Source: Paratinospora sagittata (taxonomy: Eukaryota; Streptophyta; Magnoliopsida; Ranunculales; Menispermaceae). From it: a stretch of 64,000 nt of DNA. The notes beneath the pieces are model-generated. The model had not been told where the DNA came from and did not search any database. It worked only from the letters and a program-made list of their open reading frames with translations. This document shows positions 1 through 8,954 of this stretch, piece after piece. Made by a program: the position numbers and the translations under genes. Where the stretch lies: NCBI GenBank assembly GCA_035771175.1, contig CM069597.1:14419001-14483000 (forward strand), read 5' to 3'. The first letter of the stretch is position 1. Every line of letters begins with the position of its first letter.

Positions 1-1632
1 AAATATTGATTCTAACAATGATATGTATAAAGCATAAAAATCAATATGCAGGAATGATCAAGATTAGTTGATTCTAAATATATAAATGGTTAAGATCAAG
101 AATCAAAATACTCAAGTAATAATCAATGAAATCGACTCAAAATAATGTAAGTTTAGCACATGAATCGATACCACATGATATGTATGAAACCACTAAACAA
201 GATAATGTAATATGAAGATCAAATATGGTTTCACAAATAGTACTCAAATCAAAACGGTTTTCTAGATATTAAATCAAGTACAAAACTGATCTACTCAAAC
301 AAAATCACAAAAATCTTAATGGAAAGATTTTACCCAACTTAGGTAAGGATGAAGCTTAGAGATTCTTCAAATGTGATGATGGTCGAGAGACATCTCCTTC
401 AATGATGATCAAGAATCAACAAGATGTGAATGAATCACTCAAAACGGCTTGATCGATTGCTCAAGATAAAAACACAAGTTTCTCAAAGAGTCTGAAGGAT
501 TAGGCAAATTATACGAAAGTATGAATCAAAGATATAAATGTAGGTGAACTTTTGCTTCGAAAGATGTTTATAATCACTCAAGAACTTGTGTTTGGACTTG
601 TAGAAGTGGTAGTATGAAAAACAACACAAGTTCTATAGTTTTGCAAAAGATGTTCTTCATATGAGGCACAGGAACGCGTTCCTCAATGAAGGAGCGCGCT
701 TCTACTTTGAAATCTGAAACTTTTTAACTTTCCCTCCAATCCAGGAACGTGCTCCTTATATGAGGAGCACGTTCCTTAATATGTCCGTTGGGCATAAGAG
801 CGAGGTTCTTCATCATGAACCACTGACGCTATAAAATTTCCTATTTTTCCCTTGACTACAGGAGTATGTTTCTGATAAGAGGAGCGCATTCCTATTAAGA
901 GGAGCACGTTCCTTTTTTCCTGATCAGAAAAGTCTGAGTCTCGAAAAAAACCACAGGAGTACGTTCCTTAAACTATAATACGAAAAATCTGAGTCTCGAA
1001 AAAATGCACAGGAGCGCGTTCCTTCACATTAAAGTGATAAAAACCCAATTTTTGTTATCAAAAAGAGTTTGAAACATTATCAAACATATAAACTAACTTT
1101 GAAAACATTTTTGATAAGATTGAAACACAATTGACAAAGATAAACACGTGTAAAACGATCAATTAAAATAGATGATCAAAACATTAGATACGATACACGT
1201 AAAACGATAAAACCATGCAAAGTTGGTAATACGAGTGCATGATAATCAATGTCATATATATGTGTATGATAAACAATCTTAACTATGTGATTGCATAATA
1301 ATCATGATAATGCGCGTTCATGCATGATCAATATAATCATAATGTATATCCATGAGTATAATAACCTGTATGCATCATTTTCAAAAGAAGCAAATCATCA
1401 TGTGGTTGGAATGAGTAAGAATTATTCTACAGCACTAAGATTCTAAACTGAGGATTTCAAACGTGAAGCTCTTGAATCTTCTTACATTGTTGTTTCATCC
1501 ACATGTTTTGACAGTATATTTGAATCCATCTGATATAGCTACTTAGCACTGAAACAGCTTCGTCAAAAAGATTAGTGCTCACAAGTATGTTGTTTGTAAT
1601 CATCAAAACAAAATCGGGTGAGAGTCGTTACA
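1..1632 (-). mobile_element. Ty1/copia LTR (3' LTR of a minus-strand element), cut by window edge
   Basis: Read on the minus strand, the LTR appears to begin at about 1632 (TGTAACGACTC) and soon contains TTTTGATGATTACAAA. The same TTTTGATGAT text lies near the start of the other copia-type LTRs here (27017, 36791, 63774). It follows directly after the end of a copia RNase H reading frame, which fits a 3' LTR. The interior is AT-rich and non-coding, apart from an array of 14-bp palindromic motifs at 670-1023. The far end lies outside the window. The start is approximate because no clear polypurine tract precedes it. Confidence 0.65.
670..1023. repeat. Array of 14-bp quasi-palindromic motifs (AGGARCRCGYTCCT) inside copia LTR
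   Basis: At least eight copies or close variants are visible: 670-683 (AGGAACGCGTTCCT, a perfect self-palindrome), 690-703, 743-756, 763-776, 860-873, 880-893, 900-913, 955-968 and 1010-1023. The copies at 743-756 and 763-776 are exact reverse complements separated by 6 nt, so they can form a 14-bp stem. The motifs are GC-rich islands in an AT-rich LTR. Confidence 0.85.
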
Positions 1633-1826
1633 CCAACCTAAGGCAGAGGGGACGACCTAGGATCAAAAGATCCAAGCCCAGCGAATATATCGTCAATGGG
1701 TGGAGTCGGGGGTATGTCCTCCGTAGGGGTGGTACCAGCATCTGCATCAGGTATGACGATGGTAGTAACATATGAAGTAGGAGTGGTGGAGCTGGAGTGG
1801 ATTAGCAATTAAGCACTTGGCAAGTT

Positions 1827-1946
1827 TTAAAAGTCAAACAAGCCCAATTCTCGTCTTATATATGAAAATTGATCTTTAGCCAAAGGCTTAGTAAATATAT
1901 CGGTTAACTGATATTTAGTTCCAATATGGATCAATTTCATATCTCC
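1827..1946 (-). pseudogene. Ty1/copia pol, C-terminal end of RNase H
   Basis: The minus-strand translation carries the typical copia RNase H ending: GDMKLIHIGTKYQLTDIFTK, then PLAKDQF, then RRELGLF and a stop at 1827-1829. The upstream part of pol is absent because a chromovirus LTR begins at 1949. In an intact element this stretch ends the pol polyprotein that makes and degrades the RNA/DNA hybrid. The next 190 bp (1633-1826) are non-coding and separate it from the LTR. Assignment to copia is firm from the ADIFTKPL-type motif; the exact lineage is not resolved. Confidence 0.8.
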
Positions 1947-1948
1947 AT

Positions 1949-2826
1949 TGTCACACACCGCCCGGACGTGCTTCAATCGGATAAATACTCACGGACGGGG
2001 CGCGAATGCATTATAACAATAACCGAGTGCGCAGGTACACAATTAAGTACAAATCTAATTTCATTAATTGCATAAGATATTTTTGTACATGAAATAGTAA
2101 ATGGATCATCCTCCCAAAATCCCAGTGAATAAACAAAGGGTACAAAAATATGGGCCCAAAAACCTGCACCCAGTTCACCCTAATCTCCTGAAAAATTGGT
2201 TAACAACGGGGTGAGCTACTCGCCTAGTGGGTAAAATAGTTCGTGAATATGACAATTAATAAAGGAAACTTCATAATCAAGTATCACATAAACACATCAT
2301 AACATCAGAATCAATATAACATGTATGTATGCATGACACCGTTTCATAATGGTTCCATGATTGTACGTCGCCTAAGTTCACGTACAGATGTCCATCCCTA
2401 GGTAACCCCGGGTTCTCATTGTACGTCCCTCCTTAGGAATGACGCCCTGGATTCACATACAAATGTCCATTCCTAGGTGATCCCAGGTTCTCATTGTACG
2501 TCCCTCTCCAGAGAAATGTCAATAATAGTGAGCATTGCTTCTAACTATTTTGTGGATCATAAACCACTTACGTCCCTAGGTGGTGCTTATGTATGATGTC
2601 AATGCATGAACAGGTCTGGTCTTTAATAACATTAGACAGGATTTGGCAACGTCTAGTGATTCTTATCAGGTCAGTATCACCACGTGCACAGTTAGGATGT
2701 TCAGTATTACTTATACAAGCTGATAGCTTTCAAATAAGACTAAGCAGATCAGTCTCCAATTGAGAGGTGAGACACGAGGTCTACTTAAATACCAATTGTA
2801 TAGAGCAGCATGTTGCCTCCCATTCA
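1949..2826 (-). mobile_element. Truncated 3' LTR of minus-strand chromovirus (Tekay/Del-like)
   Basis: The outer end reads TGTCACACACCGCCC, the reverse complement of a GTGTGACA LTR end. Blocks match the plus-strand chromovirus LTR at 13854-15346 in inverse order, including the stretch around CCCACTGAGCG and a duplicated block with GTACGTCCCT. The LTR start and polypurine tract are missing. At about 2826/2827 the LTR interior joins directly to sequence that matches 13600 in the other copy, so roughly the equivalent of 13605-14455 has been deleted. The LTR interrupts the copia RNase H frame at 1948. Confidence 0.8.
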
Positions 2827-3124
2827 GGGGAGGTAGGTTAAGTGGCAGAATGTTTTTTCGTGTTATTGCCAGAATCTGGCCCCCTGACAATTTTGGTAGG
2901 AGATCTTGCCAGGATGAGAGCACAGGATTATTTCGGGTAATATTGTTACAAAAGAGCCATGCACGCTCTGGCGATAAGGATCGTTTTCTGTGAGGCGATG
3001 GAGTTGGTGATGCAAAGTAGTTGTGGCTTGACTCAGATCCTAAAGGAGTTGCCATAGGTTGCCAAAGAGGCCATTGCGTGTGTGCATCATTACCTCCATC
3101 GGTATTATTTTCAGACATCTGCAT
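2711..3124 (-). pseudogene. Short reading frame downstream of the chromovirus chromodomain
   Basis: An open frame of 137 codons begins MQMSENNTDGG and contains ESSHNYFASPTPSPH. It lies after the pol stop and before the LTR, and its last codons cross the deletion junction into LTR sequence. The plus-strand chromovirus copy has a matching frame from about 13327 with ESSHYYFASPTPSPH, but with a TGG-to-TAG stop and no long continuation. No known domain is recognised. It may be a real small accessory frame of this family or just chance; the shared peptide between two diverged copies is the only support. Confidence 0.3.
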
Positions 3125-3257
3125 AATTATTTAAATGAAACAATATATCAAGATATTGTAAACAAGGTTCCATCATTTTATTGATAAGTGAAAAGTACAA
3201 TGTATCACATCATCAATTATTACTAGGAAATAATTTAGGGTATTTTTGTTTAATTGT

Positions 3258-5493
3258 TTATTCTAGTTCCCATGTTGCTTCCTCTACTCCATGGTGATCC
3301 CAGAGCACCTTCACAAGTGGTATGCTATGTCGCCGTAGTTCTTGAGTTTTTCTATCCAGAATTTGTATCGCTCTCTCTTGATACTTATTTTCTTCCTTAA
3401 CCAGAACCTCGATCAGAGGGATGATATGCGGAGGATCAGGACGATACTTTCGAAGCATGGATACGTGAAAATGTTATGAACCTTAGACATGGATGATGGA
3501 AGGGATAGACGATAAGCAAGTTTGCTAATACGTTCAATGATCTGAAATGGACCGATATACCGTGGGGAGAGCTTTCCTTTTATCCCAAAGCGTCTGACAC
3601 CTCTTGTACGTTGAACTTTTAGAAAAACCAAGTCCCCCTTGTCAAAGTCTAGAGGCTATCTTCGCTTGTCAGCATAGCTCTTTTGGCAACTTTGTGCAAC
3701 ATGAATTCGTTCCTTTACTAGTGTGATCTTCTCAGAAGTCTCTTGAACAAGTTCAGGCCCCAACTATGGTTGATCTGCCATACCTAACCAACAAACCGGA
3801 GATCTGCAAGGGCGACCATAAAGAGCCTCGTAATGTACCATGTCGATACTGGTTTGGTAACTGTTGTTGTATGCAAACTCAGCCAAATGTAAGTGCTTTG
3901 CCCATCCATCATAAAAATCCAAAATGCAACAACGTAACATGTCCTTCAAGATCTGAATAAGACGCTCTAACTGCCCATTAGTTTGAGGGTGAAAGGTTGT
4001 GCTCATGGTGATCCTAGAGCCCATTCTACTCTGGAAGCTTTGCCAAAACTTTGATGTGAATCAAGGGTCTCTATTAGAGACGATCGTGAGTAGTATGCCA
4101 TAGAGGTGTACAATTTCTCTTTCATATAATTCGACAAGTTTGGCGGGGTTAGCTGTGAACTTTATAGGGAAAGAGTGTGCAGACTTTGTAAGTCTATCAA
4201 TGATAACCTACATAGCATCTTGCCCCTTATTATTTCGAGGCAAAGCTGTAACAAAATCCATTGCAATGTTCTCCCACTTCCATTCTCTAATAGGTAAAGG
4301 CTGGAGAAGTCCAGAGGGAAGTCTGGCGAATGAGACATCGAGCAACGAAGTTTGCACTCGCCTTCTCCATTCCAGAAAACCAGAATTGTCGCTTGACATC
4401 CTTGTACATCTTGTCTCCCCCAGGATGCATACCAAACCTCAAACAATACATTTCAGTGAGCATTTTTTTTCGAACCTCAGGATCGTTCGATAGACAGAGA
4501 CATTTTTTTGTAGAAAACGGTCATGTCTTCAGAAACTGACCAGTGAGGAAGGTCTTGTCCGCTGACTAGAAGTTCTTGTTTATCCATTAAACATAAGGTC
4601 GTTGGCCTGAGCTGCTAAAATCTTTCGAACCAGCTCAGAGTTAGTTGGTAATTGAGAGAGTCGTGATCTTCCTTCCTCTTCGATTAGTTGTAGGTTAAAA
4701 TCCTCCATCTCTGTAGCCAACTTCCCCATCTTGAAGTTAAGAGAGTGCAAGCAACATAAGATTTTCAACTCAGGGCATCTGCGACAACATTGGCCTTACC
4801 GGGATGGTACTGAAGTTGAAAGTTATAATCTTTCAAGAATTCCAACCATCGTCTTTGGCGGAGGCTTAGGTCTCTCTGAGTGTAGATGTACTTAAGACTC
4901 TTGTTGTCACACCCTGGGTTGCACAGCGTGCCCCCTACCCAGGTGTGGGCGCACCCCCTCGGGGCGAACGCCTAGCCATTATGGATCCATAATATTGTCA
5001 TATCGCCATGTAGCAACCCAACCGCAGCTGGTCTACATCGAAACGATTATTTGTCTGCCACTATTTATGAATAGTGCAAGGCCTCCCTAGGAATCGAACT
5101 CAAGACCTCCCTTAAGGAGTTAGATTTCGCATTCCTAGTAGCCACTGAATTGGCTCAGTGGCTACTAGGAATGTGAAATCTAACTCCTTAAGGGAGGTCT
5201 TGAGTTCGATTCTTAGGGAGGCCCTGCACTATTCATAAATAGTGGCAGACAAATAATCGTTTCGATGTAGACCAGCTGCGGTTGGGTTGCTACATGGCGA
5301 TATGACAATATTATGGATCCATAATGGCTAGGCGTTCGCCCCGAGGGGGTGCGCCCACACCTGGGTAGGGGGCACGCTGTGCAACCCAGGGTGTGACACT
5401 TGTGATCCGAGAAGACCTCAAACCATTCACCATATAGGTAATGACGCCAAAACTTCAGTGGGAATACGACAGCTGCAAGTTCCAAGTCATGCT
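3258..5493 (-). pseudogene. Chromovirus pol relic: RNase H, integrase, chromodomain (minus strand)
   Basis: Read on the minus strand, this is the 3' half of a Tekay/Del-like gag-pol. It starts inside RNase H at 5493 (matching TDASL..LELAAV of the plus copy). It runs through the RNase H end (5404-5493 and 4580-4903), the integrase zinc-finger and core region (4140-4450 and 3764-4024, with HPQTNGQLERLIQ), the integrase C-terminus (3413-3660), and a chromodomain-like end with KVLWDHHGVEEATWE (3258-3400). Several frameshifts break it into short frames. A 494-bp palindrome (4905-5398) is inserted in the RNase H part. Everything upstream of RNase H, including reverse transcriptase, protease, gag and the 5' LTR, is missing. 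Confidence 0.85.
4905..5398. mobile_element. 494-bp near-perfect palindromic element with TG..CA ends, CTTGT TSD and tRNA-like pol III boxes
   Basis: Two 244-bp arms (4905-5148 and 5155-5398) are reverse complements with three visible mismatches, all transitions, around a 6-nt loop (ATTGGC). The ends read TGTCACACCC and GGGTGTGACA. It is flanked by CTTGT at 4900-4904 and 5399-5403, and the pol sequence resumes correctly across the site. The plus strand holds an A-box-like TGGCTCAGTGG (5151-5161) and a B-box-like GAGTTCGATTC (5202-5212) about 40 nt apart, as in tRNA-derived promoters. No protein frame is convincing. It could be an inverted SINE dimer, a fold-back element, or a palindromic non-autonomous LTR-type unit moved by a retrotransposon integrase; the 5-bp TSD and TG..CA ends favour integrase. 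Confidence 0.85.
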
Positions 5494-6409
5494 TTGGGTA
5501 TTAGAGAGTACGGTCCACGGCCCGCCCAAGTCCACCAAATTAGGAGAAGAAAAATTTTACTAGATATATATATCTCTAGAACTATGTATATATGATTTGT
5601 ATATAGTTGAGATTTATATTAAATGTATATCTAGAAAACTATATGATTTCTATATAGTTTGATTTGAATATATATATAGTTGTGAATTATGAAAACTATA
5701 TATATTAATGATTAAATATATATCTATATATCTATGCATATGGGAGATATATATATACTTTGTTATTATTGATGAAAAATTTGAATGAAAAATTTTATTA
5801 GATATATATATCTCTAGAACTATATATATATATATGTCAGTTATACATAGTTGAGACTTATATTAAATATATATCTAGAAAACTATGTAATTTTTATATA
5901 GTTTGATTTAAATATACATATAGTCATGATTTATTTAAAAACTATACGTATAGTTATATACCTTAGTGTATATGAGATATATATATATATATCATATTAA
6001 AAAAAAAATTGAATGAAAATTTTTATTAGATATATATATCTCTAGAACTATATATATATATGACAATTATATAGTGAGATTTATATTAAATATATATCTA
6101 AAAAACTATATGATTTTTATATAGTTTGATTTAAATATATATATATATATATATAGTTATGATTTATGAAAACTATATATATTGTAAAAATAAAAAATAT
6201 TTGGATGAAAAATTTTATTAGATATATATATCACAAGAACTATATATATATATGTTAATTATATATAGTTGAGATTTATTTTAAATATATATCTTGAAAA
6301 ACTATATGATTTTTTATAGTTAGATTTAAAATACATATAGTCAAGATTTATAAAAAACTATATGTATAATTATGATTGAATATATATATCTATATACCTT
6401 AGTATATAT

Positions 6410-6452
<43 letters not shown>

Positions 6453-6722
6453 TATTATTAATGAAAAAAAAAATTCGAATGAAAAATGTTATTAGATATA
6501 TATGTCTTTAGAACTATATATACATATGAATTATATATAGTTAAGATTTGTATTAAATATATATCTAAGAAAACTATATATGATTTTTATATAGTTTAAA
6601 TTTCAAATATATATATATAGTTGATTTATGAAAACTATATATATAGTTATGATTAAATATATATATCTATACATTCATATATGTATACGATATATATATA
6701 TATTGCTAATGAAGAATTTTGA
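5494..6722. repeat. AT-rich tandem array, five degenerate units of about 190-275 bp
   Basis: After about 55 bp of unassigned sequence, five units begin with a GAAAAATTTTATTAGATATATATA-like start at about 5549, 5787, 6015, 6207 and 6481. Each unit then carries CTCTAGAACTATATATAT, a GAGATTTATATTAAATATAT block, and long TA runs. Unit length varies mainly through the TA runs. There is no coding content. The array ends just before the intact reading frame at 6848. Confidence 0.8.
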
Positions 6723-6847
6723 TTACATGATGGCATAAACATCAAAAGAAAAATATACAATCTTATCCAATTGACAAGGCATAAATCTTAAAAATGTTAG
6801 GAATATATTTTGTGTCTTTCACAAATTTATTTTCCTTTCAGCAAGGA

Positions 6848-8173
6848 ATGGCCTCAAGTGAAAGAATAACTTCTACTAGCAGGAAACCAATTCCCACTAG
6901 ACTCAAGGACTTGTCCAAAAGGGAGGTTATAACCATGAGGAGCATCGACAACAGAGATCTCCGCCTCTACCCAATCCTTCACAACAAACTCGCAACTGTG
7001 GGTTGGTTGAACATAGCAAAGGTTGAGGGTCAAGTCTCTTACAACTTGGTAAGATCCTTCTACGAAGCCATGAATTACGTGGGACTTCTAGAAGAGGGAA
7101 TAAGCACTGTATTGGAGACAACAGTTATGGGGATAAAAATTCCTATCAACGTCGAAATCATCGCTCGACTTATAAAGATTCCGATTGAGGAAAGAATTAT
7201 TGATTCACATGAACCGCAGACAATTACAGAGATTGCGGAGTCTAATGAACAATTATTCAATTCCTTCACCAAGGAGTCATACACTCAATTGACGTTCACC
7301 AACCTCCCAAACAATTATCTTAAACCATCTCTTGCTGGCCTTGGAAAGATCGTGTTCGGCAACATCTTGCCAGAAAAGAGGCCTAATGGCACTATGTCAA
7401 GGGCCCAACCCCTTGTGCTATATTGCATAGAGAAGGGAATAAAGGTCTCCCTACCTCACATCATCATCCAACAAATGTTGAGGGTGATTCAAAACCCTTT
7501 GAGAAAGGAATTCCTCGGTTACAGAGTCTTGATCATGAGGATGCTACGCGAAGTAAACATCGACACTTTAGATGGGACTTCGACACAAATCGTTGAGCCA
7601 GTTACAACATCTTCTATCTTCAAGATATATGTTCCAAGGGGAGGAGTAACTGACGAGGAAGTATTCGGCACAATGATAGGAAATGCCGAGAGAATGAGGG
7701 ACAAGCATGGACGTTGCCTTCGAAAAAGTCGACGCAAGATTCCCATCAGAGAAGCACCAAATTTTGGAGGGCAGAACATCCCAATGAGCCCACTACTTCA
7801 AAATTTTTCACCTCATACAGATCTAGATATACAAGGGGTTCCAATTAGGGGATCCCCGTACAATCGAAACAACTACCCCTCACTTCTGAGTCACCCGTAC
7901 GACCAATACTTTCCACAAATGCCTACGGCCTACCATCCACCTTTAGAACAATCGAGCCATCAACCACCAATGGACCAATCTATTAACCTTTTTGAAAGGT
8001 TAAATAAAATGGAATCCAATATGGCGGAAATGAGAGCGACTCAAAATTATATATTAACACATATGCAAAACTCTGAAGCAGAGCAAGCAAACTCTCAACC
8101 TTCTGTTAGTAGTCGTTATGTACCTAGCAGGAGATCTAGAAGGAGCGGAAGTAGGCAGGGAAATCGAAATTGA
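6848..8173 (+). CDS. Plant transposon-like protein (intact 441-aa frame), function unknown
   Basis: This is the only long frame in the window without breaks. An in-frame ATG also exists at 6794, but 6848 (MASSERITST) is preferred because TTTTCCTTTCAG, a good splice-acceptor-like tract, lies just upstream of it. The body matches the pattern of plant retrotransposon-associated proteins annotated as 'putative plant transposon protein': a GW-containing start, an FYEAM segment, a V.GIKIPI segment, then LPEKRPNGTMSRAQPLVLYC followed by a hydrophobic helix. The tail (from about residue 330) is rich in Pro, Asn and Gln. It then has a short coiled coil (LFERLNKMESNMAEMRATQN) and a basic Arg/Ser end (RRSRRSGSRQG). 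No catalytic motif is visible. It is probably of mobile-element origin; whether it is expressed or domesticated cannot be told. No LTR of its own was found. Confidence 0.6.
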   Translation: MASSERITSTSRKPIPTRLKDLSKREVITMRSIDNRDLRLYPILHNKLATVGWLNIAKVEGQVSYNLVRSFYEAMNYVGLLEEGISTVLETTVMGIKIPINVEIIARLIKIPIEERIIDSHEPQTITEIAESNEQLFNSFTKESYTQLTFTNLPNNYLKPSLAGLGKIVFGNILPEKRPNGTMSRAQPLVLYCIEKGIKVSLPHIIIQQMLRVIQNPLRKEFLGYRVLIMRMLREVNIDTLDGTSTQIVEPVTTSSIFKIYVPRGGVTDEEVFGTMIGNAERMRDKHGRCLRKSRRKIPIREAPNFGGQNIPMSPLLQNFSPHTDLDIQGVPIRGSPYNRNNYPSLLSHPYDQYFPQMPTAYHPPLEQSSHQPPMDQSINLFERLNKMESNMAEMRATQNYILTHMQNSEAEQANSQPSVSSRYVPSRRSRRSGSRQGNRN

Positions 8174-8895
8174 TTACTAGCATTGTAAACTTTTCTTTTA
8201 TATACATGAATAAAATGTTTTGTTTAAAGACTATCTTTGGTGGGTCGACAACCATTCTTTCTTTTGTATCACTAACTTTGGAATGGTATGGGACATAACA
8301 AAATTGGAGGATACTAAATAAAATGTGGAAGTAAGAAAACCCATGACCTTGTGTGAAAAGAAACATTTGGAGACAATTGCATTTCTAATATTATCACTAA
8401 GTTTACACGGTGTGGGACGAGTAAATTTGGACGATACTATAAGTGAACTTCTATTCAGCCAATGTTTTCAGAGACCGTGTTCATACAACTTAACTTGGTT
8501 AACACCCTTATTACCAAAGTCATGTGGTATGAGACACATGAACTTGGCTAATAATCGAAAAGACTAAGAGTGAGAGTTTGAATACATAAGATTGCGATAG
8601 AACGTTAGATTAGGATATTTACCGAGGCAAATCTTAGAATTCTTATGACTCGTATGAATTTTCAATGAAATATATATGTATGTTCATAAGGACCATAACC
8701 AAATCATTTGAAGTACTTGCAAAGTTTTGTACTTATTATATAAACATTATAACCTTGTTTGTTTTTACACCATGACCAAACATACGAGATATATAAGATT
8801 TTGCGATTCCTCAACAAAAACCTTACACTATACTTAGAATAATAAGTGATTTTAACATTACAGTACTCTCGAAATTGTTGTCGAGCATACTATAA
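8174..8895. other. Non-coding interval with three degenerate ~125-bp repeats
   Basis: No gene is seen. Three related blocks occur at about 8267, 8391 and 8511. They share ATCACTAA.TTT, GGTRTGRGACA and a following GGA.GATACTA or similar text. The right end, about 8890-8954, is a leader with a pyrimidine-rich tract ending in AG just before the gag ATG at 8955. The junction with the chromovirus is not sharply visible because that element has no 5' LTR. Confidence 0.5.
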
Positions 8896-8954
8896 CATTA
8901 TACTTGGCTACAGTTCCTAAATCTTGGTTTTATTTTCTCCTTGCCAGTGAGAAA

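Noticed and set aside
5151..5220. A functional tRNA gene in the palindrome
   Set aside because: Only A- and B-box-like motifs are present; a cloverleaf with an anticodon stem and matching acceptor stem was not found by eye.
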